From the NCBI RefSeq assembly GCF_000472525.1, contig NZ_AWZT01000046.1:1-51940 (forward strand): DNA of 51,940 nt, in the 5' to 3' direction. How positions within the stretch are numbered: position 1 is the stretch's first letter; every line of letters starts with the position of its first letter. Shown here one piece after another: positions 45,257 through 51,940 of this stretch. Source of the DNA: Paraburkholderia dilworthii (lineage in GTDB: Bacteria > Pseudomonadota > Gammaproteobacteria > Burkholderiales > Burkholderiaceae). A program made the translations under genes and the position numbers. The notes under the pieces were generated by a model. The model was not told the DNA's origin. It ran no database searches and saw nothing but the letters and a program-made list of their open reading frames with translations.

Positions 45257-45282
45257 CGTAGAACGAAGGAAAGTTGTCACCG
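45257..45282 (+). repeat. Left terminal inverted repeat of the Tn7-like element
   Basis: Reading inward it contains GAAAGTTGTCACC. Compared with the reverse complement of 49834-49859 it differs at 2 of 26 positions. The core (TGTCACC side inward) recurs at 45318-45360 and 49812-49831, as expected for transposase-binding sites. Confidence 0.7.
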
Positions 45283-45319
45283 GCCAACGCTCGCCCGGAC
45301 GAGGTCGAAGCCTCGTAGT

Positions 45320-45359
45320 TGACGACTTTACTTCGCTTCTGAACGAAGTAAAGTCGTCA
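45320..45359. repeat. Head-to-head transposase-site hairpin inside the left end
   Basis: TGACGACTTTACTTCG (45320-45335) and its exact reverse complement (45344-45359) are separated by 8 bases, giving a 16-base-pair perfect palindrome. Each arm is a copy of the terminal-repeat core. One arm points outward, which is unlike the all-inward sites of Tn7. It lies about 70 bases upstream of the tnsA-like gene, so it could double as an operator. Confidence 0.7.
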
Positions 45360-45428
45360 CTTCGCATGAGTGCGCATTAAATCTGCCAACTTACGTTCGT
45401 CCTAGACCATGACATCCTTGAGCAGGGC

Positions 45429-46067
45429 GTGCATATGGTCGACATTCTGCGAAGTTTCGAGCCGCTCATGCTGCCGCGTCCACGCGGCGCGCACCGGTAT
45501 GACGTGTTCAGTCCAAAGCTGGGGCGACGCCTGACTCTGTATAGCCGCAGCGCCTTCGAAGCATGGCTGATGCTGGAGGCGGACGCAGCTACAAACGGAT
45601 TTTGTGAACGGCCGGGCTTCATGGTGGTCGACGGTCAACGCTGCGTCGTCGATTTTTGGGCACGTTCTGTTGAACGCGAATGCCTCGTCTTGCTGTCGGA
45701 CGCTATACCAGCGTGTCTCCCGCGAGGTTGTGCCGACCTCGACATAGAATCGTTCGCTGTGAGGCACATCGATGCCGCGGAAAGGGCGGCTGCGCGCGTC
45801 TGGACTGGAAACTGGCAGCGCATGCTGCCGGTGCTTGTCGCCGCGCGAGGCCTCGTTAAGCCATCCCTGTCCGGCGCCATCGAGCGCTTCGTAGTGAAAC
45901 CTCAACCGCTGATGGCTATTGAGCGTGAATTCTCTACAGGCGACCCAGTGCTTGTCCGCGCAGCTGTCTTCGAGCTACTGCATCGCGGTTGCGTTCAGGC
46001 GTCTAGCTTACACACCGAGAGTCTGTCGTTACATACGTCCTTTGTCTCAAGTGAAGCGATGTCATGA
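45429..46067 (+). CDS. TnsA-like endonuclease-fold protein
   Basis: A 212-residue protein with the layout of TnsA: an N-terminal restriction-endonuclease fold and a C-terminal winged-helix part. Conserved positions are Glu in SRSAFEAW (residue 44), CERPGF, and Asp in CVVDFWA (residue 75), where PDF is usual. The third site, normally Q/E-x-K, reads RECLVLL, with Leu (86) where Lys is expected, so strand cleavage may be lost. The C-terminus (VRAAVFELLHRGCVQASSL) resembles the TnsA C-domain. Start is GTG 45429 or ATG 45435. It overlaps the transposase start as ATGA. Confidence 0.7.
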   Translation: MHMVDILRSFEPLMLPRPRGAHRYDVFSPKLGRRLTLYSRSAFEAWLMLEADAATNGFCERPGFMVVDGQRCVVDFWARSVERECLVLLSDAIPACLPRGCADLDIESFAVRHIDAAERAAARVWTGNWQRMLPVLVAARGLVKPSLSGAIERFVVKPQPLMAIEREFSTGDPVLVRAAVFELLHRGCVQASSLHTESLSLHTSFVSSEAMS

Positions 46068-48049
46068 ACCGCCGCAGACCGGAATTCCAGACACTGGACC
46101 TTGCCTCGTGGCCGACGCTCGCATGGACAGAACTTGACACCGCCGCTCGCGAGCGCGTGCAGAGACATATCGACGCGATTGAACGTTACGCGAGCGGTGA
46201 ACCCGTCAGCAGTATTGAGGACGCGACCGGCCTCAACCGCAGGCAGCTCTACCGGTTTCTCGGAAGGGCGCTTTCTGTTCATGAGGACGGGCGGCCATAC
46301 GGCTATCGTGCGCTTATTGTTCATGCCCGCGCGACGGAATACACACGCCTCCTGCCGGTTATTCTCCGTGATGGAAAGGGCGGCACCGCCGGTGCGTTTT
46401 CGCTGCTGCTCGATCGTTACCCATCGCTCGCTGGCTGGCTCATCCTTCAGATCCGACAGCGTCGAGTGACAGTGAGGCAGATTCCTGCCAATGATGGAAT
46501 GCGGATCAGACTGCAGGGTCTTCGAGGATTGCATCAGAGATTTCTGCAGGAATGCCGGCAAATCGGCCTGACATCCGCCGACTATCCGTTCAACACGGCG
46601 GGTCGCGCGATCAGATCCCTAGCCTCGCGAGTCAAGGCGGATCTGTTGCGTGGCTTCGGAACCGTCGCAGTTGCCGCCGGTGCTTCACACCTGAAGGGAC
46701 TACCACGTAGTGACGATGCACCGACTCTGGCAGCGATTCGTCCGTACCAGGTGGTTGAGTTCGATGGTCACCGGCTGGATGTACGGCTTAAGCTCGTCGT
46801 TCGTGATCCGCTCGGCTTTGAGCACGAATTCGAAACCGAGCGCGTCTGGCTGCTTGTGATCATCGACGTCTGCACGCGGGTTGTGCTCGGCTATCATCTC
46901 GCCCTGACTCGTGAATACAGCCGCTACGATGTGGTCAAGACGATCGAGAACGCACTCGAACCCCGGTCGATGCGTGCATTCACCATCCCGGGCCTGGTCC
47001 ACCACCCGCAGGACGGTTTTGCTTCACAGCGCCTGCCCGAGCTTGCATACGTCGCATGGGAGTGCATCCGCCTTGACAATGCCAAGGCGAACCTCGCCAG
47101 CGAAACGCTGACTGCACTATGCGGGTTCGTTGGCTGCGTCGTTAGCGCGGGACCGAAGCGCAGTCCGGACGAGCGCCCGTACGTTGAGCGCTTCTTTGGT
47201 ACGGTCGCCAGCACGCTGTCCTCGCGCCTCCCAGGTTATACGGGTTCGCATCCTCGTGATCTTCGTCGCGCGCTGGCGGACCCAAAGGGAAATCTCCGCC
47301 TGTTCGTGTCGCTCGATGAACTCGACGAGCTAATGGCTTATTCGATTGCGACCTACCATGGCACGTCTCATATCGGACTGAATGGCGCGACGCCCCTCGA
47401 AGCGATGGAGTTCTTTGTCCGCGAGAGGGGTCAATTGCTGGCGTGGTTGCCGGAAGTCCGCCGACGCACGTTATGTCTGATGCAGTCCGCGCAGCACTGT
47501 CGCGTGCGGGGTTATCTTGCGCTTGGTGTCCGTCCACACATTAACCTGCTTGGCGTGCGCTACACCAACATGACGCTTGCCGGCAGTGCCCAACTGATCG
47601 GAAAACCACTTCGCGTCTACGTCAACGCCGACGACCTGCGCTGCGTTCGGGCATTCTTCGCAGACGGCAGCGAGCTCGGTGTCCTTCACGCCCAGGGTGC
47701 GTGGCGAGTCATGCCGCACAACGTGACCTTGCGCAAGGAGATCCTCAAGGCGAGGAGTAGCCGGAGGTCAGGGCATATGGCGGCTGAAGATCCGATTGAC
47801 GCCTACGTACGAGCCAAAGTAGCAGCAGCGGGCAGGTCACGCAAGGCGGCCTCTGACGCAGCGCGTACGCTGCGCCTCCTCGCCAACGCGCCAACGGCCA
47901 AGACACCGACAGGGCCGTCGGAACCGGACCCGATCCAAGCAACGCTACCACCGCCAACGATGGGCCTGACCAACGCCGTCGAAGATGAACAGCCCACCGA
48001 GGCGGTACGCCCGCGCACGCTTGGCATTGGGACGGGGCAGACTTTCTGA
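46064..48049 (+). CDS. TnsB/TniA-like DDE transposase
   Basis: A 661-residue retroviral-integrase-superfamily transposase with a Mu-type C-terminal domain. The catalytic triad is readable: Asp 234 in VEFDGHRLD, Asp 338 in IRLDNAKAN, Glu 375 in RPYVERFFGT. N-terminal helix-turn-helix sequence (SIEDATGLNRRQLYRFL) should bind the end repeats. The C-terminal region after about 500 is a beta-barrel (LLGVRYTNMTLAGSAQL) plus a tail that would contact the ATPase. Length is like TnsB (702) and TniA (about 560). Its start overlaps the tnsA-like stop. Confidence 0.93.
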   Translation: MNRRRPEFQTLDLASWPTLAWTELDTAARERVQRHIDAIERYASGEPVSSIEDATGLNRRQLYRFLGRALSVHEDGRPYGYRALIVHARATEYTRLLPVILRDGKGGTAGAFSLLLDRYPSLAGWLILQIRQRRVTVRQIPANDGMRIRLQGLRGLHQRFLQECRQIGLTSADYPFNTAGRAIRSLASRVKADLLRGFGTVAVAAGASHLKGLPRSDDAPTLAAIRPYQVVEFDGHRLDVRLKLVVRDPLGFEHEFETERVWLLVIIDVCTRVVLGYHLALTREYSRYDVVKTIENALEPRSMRAFTIPGLVHHPQDGFASQRLPELAYVAWECIRLDNAKANLASETLTALCGFVGCVVSAGPKRSPDERPYVERFFGTVASTLSSRLPGYTGSHPRDLRRALADPKGNLRLFVSLDELDELMAYSIATYHGTSHIGLNGATPLEAMEFFVRERGQLLAWLPEVRRRTLCLMQSAQHCRVRGYLALGVRPHINLLGVRYTNMTLAGSAQLIGKPLRVYVNADDLRCVRAFFADGSELGVLHAQGAWRVMPHNVTLRKEILKARSSRRSGHMAAEDPIDAYVRAKVAAAGRSRKAASDAARTLRLLANAPTAKTPTGPSEPDPIQATLPPPTMGLTNAVEDEQPTEAVRPRTLGIGTGQTF

Positions 48050-48090
48050 TCGGTAGTTTGACTGACAGCTCACATTCAAGGGAGGAGGGC

Positions 48091-49068
48091 ATGTCGCTTC
48101 AGATTCCACGTCCGGTTGATCCTTCGCTGCACCCGCTTGTTACCGGAAACTACCGGATCGCCACACCGGCTATCGAATCATTCTACGAACTTGTGGTGAG
48201 CTGTCTTCGATACCGGGTGACTGGCGCGCTGGTCTATGGTGCTCCGAGAATTGGCAAGACGCGCGCGATTGAGTACGTGCGTTTGCTGCTGTCACGGGAG
48301 CATCCGAAAGTAACAAGCTATCACGCCCGGTGTGAGCACAAGCCTCGGCATGCAGAAGGTCCCTTCTTTTCGAACCTGCTCGAAGCCGTCGGCGATCATG
48401 ATCCGAACGCGGGCACGAACCCGGCAAAGCGCATGCGCCTCTCGCTGCGGATCAGGGAAGCCGCAGCGCGCGCCGGCAGCGGTACAGTTCTACTTTTCTG
48501 CGATGAAGCTCAACGCTACAACGAGAACGAATACGAGTGGTTGCGAGATGTACACGATGCACTGGACCGCCAGCAGATCAAGGTGTTCACGTTTCTCGTG
48601 GGTCAACAGGAGTTGCTGGCGCAAAAGAGCGCCCTGCAGATCGCTGGCAAGACCCAGATCGTCGCGCGCCTGATGGTCGAAGAACTTTCCTTCCATGGCA
48701 TTCGCAATGCCGAAGATGTCGCCACATGTCTGAACGGCTATGATCAGACCGCTTATCCCGAGGGCACACAATGGAGTTTCACGAGATTCTATGTGCCGCA
48801 GGCGTTCGATGCGGGTTATCGACTTGTGAGCGATGCGCTCGTGCTGTGGACCGCCTTCGAGGCCGCACATCACAAGGCGACGCTCCCTGGACGGCTCGAG
48901 ATCCCCATGGAATCTTTCGCAAGGGCTGTCGAAGTCGTACTCAAGGACAGCGAACTCCGCGACGCTCCGGGATATTGCCCTGATCCATCGTTATGGGCCC
49001 ATGCCGTGCGACGTTCCGGCTATGTCCAGTCGCGCCATGCAACCGGCCGCGTGCTTGTTCACGCGTAG
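48091..49068 (+). CDS. TnsC/TniB-like AAA+ ATPase
   Basis: A 325-residue AAA+ protein. Walker A is GAPRIGKTRA (residues 50-59) and Walker B is VLLFCDEAQR with Asp 138 and Glu 139. FLVGQQELL follows as the sensor-1 region. ATG 48091 is used because GGAGGAGG lies just before it; a TTG at 48058 is in frame but has no such site. In this family the ATPase assembles on target DNA, selected by TniQ, and activates the transposase. It is distinct in sequence from the second tniB remnant at 49.9 kb. Confidence 0.9.
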   Translation: MSLQIPRPVDPSLHPLVTGNYRIATPAIESFYELVVSCLRYRVTGALVYGAPRIGKTRAIEYVRLLLSREHPKVTSYHARCEHKPRHAEGPFFSNLLEAVGDHDPNAGTNPAKRMRLSLRIREAAARAGSGTVLLFCDEAQRYNENEYEWLRDVHDALDRQQIKVFTFLVGQQELLAQKSALQIAGKTQIVARLMVEELSFHGIRNAEDVATCLNGYDQTAYPEGTQWSFTRFYVPQAFDAGYRLVSDALVLWTAFEAAHHKATLPGRLEIPMESFARAVEVVLKDSELRDAPGYCPDPSLWAHAVRRSGYVQSRHATGRVLVHA

Positions 49069-49078
49069 GAGGGTACCC

Positions 49079-49705
49079 TTGCTCATCGCTCCGCGTTTTC
49101 CGATCCTCAGCCTCGATGAGCGACGACTGACTCCGGCACTCGGCTACATATTCGATGTCAGGTGGCTGCTGCCGGGCGAATCAATCGTCTCGATCCTGTG
49201 GAGGCTTGCACGTGCAAACAGACTGCCTGGACATGCGCTCGTCCGGCTGATGGGTGCTGACATCGACCCGTACGAAGGTGTCGAGCCGCTGCGCGATGCC
49301 GTCGACATGAGGCGTCTGAAGGGCATGCTGCCACTGCCCGGCAAGGTCTTGCACGCGTCACTGCTTGACGCCGGCCAGCGTGGGCGATATCACCCGGTCT
49401 TCAGGCATTGCAGGCAGTGCACATCGCTTGGTCATCATAGCGTTACTTATCAAATGTCCAGTGAGGGCCGCTGTCCTGCTCACGGGCACAGGCTCGAGAC
49501 ACGATGCCAGCATTGTGGGCGGGAGACACCCTACTTACTCAACGCAAGCCTTGTCGGCTCGCCGTATCGCTGTGCGCAATGCGGTGGCCTTTACTCGAGC
49601 CGATCACCTTCCGCTTTTGCACAAACATCGGCGATGCGCAAGGAACATCGCATTGCCATCACTCGGCACTTCCACAATCGCATGGCAGGCAGATTCAACC
49701 TTTGA
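49079..49705 (+). CDS. tniQ: Small TniQ-family targeting protein
   Basis: A 208-residue TniQ protein. It starts at TTG 49079 with AGGAGGG five or six bases upstream; longer readings run through tnsC. The N-terminal TniQ signature is LLPGESIVSILWRLARANRLPGHAL, near residues 34-58. Two zinc-finger groups follow: CRQC with CPAHGHRL (near 111-140), then CQHC with CAQCGG (near 146-168). It is shorter than the TniQ of Tn5053 (about 400) and nearer in size to the TniQ of type V-K CAST elements. It should recruit the ATPase to a target. Confidence 0.85.
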   Translation: MLIAPRFPILSLDERRLTPALGYIFDVRWLLPGESIVSILWRLARANRLPGHALVRLMGADIDPYEGVEPLRDAVDMRRLKGMLPLPGKVLHASLLDAGQRGRYHPVFRHCRQCTSLGHHSVTYQMSSEGRCPAHGHRLETRCQHCGRETPYLLNASLVGSPYRCAQCGGLYSSRSPSAFAQTSAMRKEHRIAITRHFHNRMAGRFNL

Positions 49706-49811
49706 CGTGATGATTGCGGCGCCTGACTGCCTCTTAGAAACTGCAATGGACGTCGCCGCGAAACCGTCCATGAATTGCGCTGAAAACTGTCAGTTTGTAA
49801 GCGAGAGCCAA

Positions 49812-49859
49812 GTTGACGACTTTACTTCGCTTTCGGTGACAACTTTACTTCGCTCTACG
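49812..49859 (-). repeat. Right end of the Tn7-like element: two tandem binding sites
   Basis: Two copies of the core lie in the same orientation, 49812-49831 (GTTGACGACTTTACTTCGCT) and 49835-49859 (GTGACAACTTTACTTCGC plus CTACG). The outer one is the terminal inverted repeat. The 106 bases between the tniQ stop and these sites hold no gene. Confidence 0.7.
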
Positions 49860-50528
49860 AATATCGGCAAGACCAAAATCACCGCTAAATTCCGGCGCTC
49901 CCATCCCAACAAATTTGACGACAGGACTGGGGTCGAACGTTGTTCGGTCGTTTCCATGCAGATGCCGCCAACGCCAGACCAGCATCGCTTTTATTCGGGC
50001 CTTCTTTTCGAGCTGGGCGCTCCGCACAATGCCGCGGCTGGTCTGGCGTCATTGGAGCGGCTAGCTCGTGACATTCTCAGGCGGGTGTCACCACGCATGC
50101 TTGTTGTCGACGAGATCCACCATCTGCTGGCGGGCAGCTATCGGGAACAGCGTGCGTCCCTGAATCTTCTCAAGTTCCTCGCCAATGACCTACAGATCAG
50201 CATGGTTCTGGTCGGAACACGCGACGCGGTATTGGCGCTTCAAACCGATGCCCAGATGATCGGCCGTTATACGCCATTCGAGATCCCCCGCTGGCGCGAA
50301 AGCGACGGTCTACGGCGGCTGCTCGCCGCATTTGAACGGGTGCTGCCGCTGCGCAAGCCGTCGGATCTCGCGCGACGCGAGATCGTTCAGTTTGTCTTGA
50401 GCGCGAGTGGGGGATTAACCGGTGATATATCTGCGCTGCTGAATAACGCCGTGGAGCTAGCGATTCGTAACGGCGACGAATTGATCGATATGACACACCT
50501 TGAGCATGTCTGCCGGATCACGCAGTAG
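49860..50528 (+). pseudogene. tniB: TniB (Tn5053-like) 5-prime truncated remnant
   Basis: The first codons after the transposon end read NIGKTKITAKF, the second half of a Walker A motif. Then come MQMPPTPDQHRFY, MLVVDEIHHLLAG with Walker B, LKFLANDLQISMVLVGTRDA and PFEIPRWRE, all typical of TniB of the Tn5053/Tn402 group. The C-terminus is complete to 50528. About 223 codons remain; the N-terminal 60-80 are gone. Because the reading frame continues upstream into the transposon end, a misleading longer frame is present, but no start or Gly-rich loop half exists. It belongs to an older element that the Tn7-like transposon entered. Confidence 0.8.
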
Positions 50529-50567
50529 CTCGACGCGGTGACCGGTCGCTCCAAGGTCATTTTATGA

Positions 50568-51032
50568 GGAGGCTTCGGAAGCTGGCTAGGCAGGGTTGCG
50601 GCGCGCTATCAGCTCAGCGTCGGGACATTGTGGGAAATCAGCGTTTCGGAGGAGATGCCTGTACTGGGAACTGCGGGCTGGATACTTTTCCCGGCGATTT
50701 CGCAATCAGCGTTGGAAGCATTTGGAACGCTCGCGCGTCTTGATGACGACAGGTTGAGCCGCATACAGACGCCAGCGGGCTGGCTCACCGATCGCCGCTG
50801 CGTGCCGTTCTGCTTCAGATGCTTTGTGCTAAATGAAGCGGACGTGTCGGCGCCTCGCTGGAAACGTGAGTGGCTTGGTCCGACAGCCGAATTTTGTAGC
50901 GTACACCACAGGCTTTTGGAAACGGTGCCAGCGTCCGTATTCCGGCTGTCGAATCACCTCGATGCCGCGCATCGTGCGATCAGCCGTTACCGCGAAAAAC
51001 GCCTGTCGCGGGTTGCCGGCCACATGCGCTAG
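50568..51032 (+). pseudogene. tniQ: TniQ-family remnant of the older element
   Basis: In frame from GFGSWLGRVAARYQLSVGTLWE, the TniQ N-terminal signature, through CFRCFVLNEAD and WLGPTAEFCSVHHRLLETVP, a degenerate zinc-binding region, to the stop at 51032. A TGA at 50565 and the lack of a start mean that the first residues are lost, and the protein ends after about 150 codons where Tn5053 TniQ has about 400. It follows the tniB remnant by 40 bases, in the order seen in Tn5053. Confidence 0.65.
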
Positions 51033-51089
51033 CAAAATTAACGGACAACACTAGCGCCCTAATGCGCACCGTTAGCAGAATTAACGACC
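51028..51089. repeat. Two direct repeats just past the tniQ remnant
   Basis: GCTAGCAAAATTAACGG (51028-51044) and GTTAGCAGAATTAACGA (51071-51087) differ at three positions and lie 43 bases apart. They may be transposase-binding sites at the end of the older element. I found no matching inverted copies elsewhere in the window, so the other end seems to be lost. Confidence 0.45.
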
Positions 51090-51856
51090 TTCAACAACTG
51101 GAAAAAGATGACGTCGTCCGAGAACGGTGTATCCGCAGGTGCCCCCCAAGGTTATATACGAGCTAATGGAAACCGGTTTTGCGCTCGGACCGTCCATAGC
51201 GGCGCTGATCGATTGGGCGGAAATGAAGCGTCAACGCACAGTTCCTACTCCCGCGGACTGTGGCTAAATGACCGGTGTGACCAAGTCGGCGATGCGTGCG
51301 CAACGAAGCGATCTTCGCGGCTGGGAAAGCGGCGAGATATATAACACGTCTCAAATGCATTTCTATGCGGGAATTTGCGTCGGATCCATGTATTCTCGAA
51401 TAGACAATACCTTTTTTGCCATCGTGCCAATCGCCTTCGGCTTCCAGCTCCCACCGCGACTCGATCTGATTCCGCGGTGACGCCCAGGACCTGATGCTGC
51501 ATCCCTTGCGGCAATACTTTGTGCATGTTGCTCATCATGCGACGCGTTCCGTACGGCGTCCTTGGGACCCCTTGACGCTAGCTGAAGCCTAAGTTCGGTT
51601 ACGGCGGATCTCGCAAACGGATCTGGTCGGTAGCAAGCTTACAAAAACATTCAATGGCGAGGATCCGGCCCGACCAGCTGCCCAGCTTGGGCTTGGTATT
51701 AACACCGACACCGTGGCGGTTGACAGTCTTCGCGATGACACATATCGTTAACTGAAACCCAGATTCACTTAAGATCGCTTTGGTTTGCTTCTGGCGCCTG
51801 CCGCGCTTCCGCACTGCCCTCTTTATCGAAAGTAATAAAACGACACGGAGACACAA
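51090..51856. other. Spacer with no supported gene
   Basis: About 770 bases to the right of the older transposon remnant. Open frames on both strands are short and lack motifs or ribosome sites. Confidence 0.4.
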
Positions 51857-51940
51857 ATGAATGTCAGGATTTCGGCGATAGTCAGCGTAGCTGTTTCGCT
51901 GATGACGGCGGGGTGTGGCGACGGGGGTGTACAAACTGCG
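51857..51940 (+). CDS. Lipoprotein, N-terminus only (cut by window edge)
   Basis: The first 28 codons read as a lipoprotein signal peptide: MNVRISAIVSVAVSLMTAGC, with the lipobox LMTAGC and the lipid-modified Cys at residue 20, then GDGG, a flexible linker. CGGAGA lies at good distance before the ATG. The mature protein is outside the window, so no function can be given. It marks the return of ordinary sequence after the transposons. Confidence 0.65.
   Translation, partial: MNVRISAIVSVAVSLMTAGCGDGGVQTA

Larger units (their letters stand above)
45257..49859 (+). mobile_element. Compact Tn7-like transposon (TnsA-like, TnsB-like, TnsC-like, TniQ)
   Basis: A 4.6-kb element bounded by 26-base terminal inverted repeats that match at 24 positions (45257-45282 and 49834-49859). 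Inside are four co-directional genes in Tn7 order: an endonuclease-like TnsA, a DDE transposase, an AAA ATPase and a small zinc-finger TniQ. There is no TnsD or TnsE, no Cas gene and no cargo. Further copies of the terminal-repeat core lie at both ends. No target-site duplication was found: the bases next to the ends differ (attgg left, aatat right). The right end sits against the Walker A codons of another transposon's tniB. Confidence 0.75.

Noticed and set aside
49365..49859. The long N-terminal part of the open frame that leads into the tniB remnant
   Set aside because: This part overlaps tniQ in another frame and runs through the transposon end; its sequence is not protein-like. Only codons from 49860 on are TniB.
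45257..49859. CRISPR-associated transposon
   Set aside because: The TnsB-TnsC-short TniQ set prompted a look for cas genes, a repeat array or a tracr-like region inside and around the ends; none was visible in the window.
51245..51538. A 97-codon minus-strand frame to the right of the older transposon
   Set aside because: No recognisable domain and no ribosome site. I could not support it as a gene or as an IS fragment.

Overview
The window reads as an accessory, catabolism-rich segment from a high-GC betaproteobacterium, most likely the Burkholderiaceae (Paraburkholderia, Caballeronia or Cupriavidus type). The reasons are the Burkholderia-style general porin (mature N-terminus AQSSVTLYG), dense operons with ATGA stop/start overlaps, and many oxygenase, CoA-ester and regulator genes. 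No rRNA, tRNA or CRISPR was seen.

Layout. (1) 0-5 kb: a CoA-thioester degradation operon (thiolase end, acyl-CoA ligase, FadB-like fusion, enoyl-CoA hydratase) converging on a flavin reductase gene. (2) 5.8-8.9 kb, minus strand: an SnoaL-like protein, a phthalate-dioxygenase-type reductase, an ArsH-like FMN reductase and a methyltransferase. (3) 9-10.9 kb, plus strand: an SDR and an alpha/beta hydrolase ending in a strong terminator, then a convergent TetR gene. (4) 12.6-20.2 kb: a luciferase-like monooxygenase, a Rieske oxygenase, an FAH-family hydrolase, a DUF3500 protein with a His-rich tail, a 2-keto-4-pentenoate hydratase-like protein, a bicupin, a GlcG/HbpS protein and a Dabb protein. 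(5) 20.6-28.2 kb: a MarR regulator divergent from a five-gene run (FAD monooxygenase, maleylacetate reductase, hydroxyquinol 1,2-dioxygenase, benzoylformate decarboxylase, aldehyde dehydrogenase). Together these could take an aryl-glyoxylate to an aryl-carboxylate, then hydroxyquinol, maleylacetate and 3-oxoadipate. Region 1 could feed from or into such a route through CoA esters.

(6) 28.2-31.3 kb is a gene graveyard: an APH-family phosphotransferase end, an SDR with two in-frame stops, an acyl-CoA dehydrogenase with a frameshift and a stop, and a TetR gene with frameshifts. (7) 31.9-35.1 kb: a nitrilase-family amidohydrolase and an APC permease, divergent from a LuxR regulator. A frameshifted Rieske oxygenase remnant lies at 35.3-35.6 kb. 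(8) 35.7-44.9 kb: a LysR regulator with a perfect operator-like palindrome, divergent from a seven-gene minus-strand run (acyl-CoA synthetase, acyl-CoA dehydrogenase, CaiB-type CoA transferase, MFS transporter, porin, BON protein, NylB/class C-type serine hydrolase).

(9) 45.26-49.86 kb is a compact, apparently complete Tn7-like transposon. It has 26-bp near-perfect terminal inverted repeats, repeated transposase-binding sites, and only four genes: TnsA-like, TnsB/TniA-like DDE transposase, TnsC/TniB-like ATPase and TniQ. It carries no cargo. Its right end abuts, to the base, the Walker A codons of a second, unrelated tniB gene. That gene and a decayed tniQ are the remains of an older Tn5053-like element. 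The TnsA-like protein seems to lack the catalytic lysine. This nested transposon is the most unusual feature here. A lipoprotein gene begins at the right edge.
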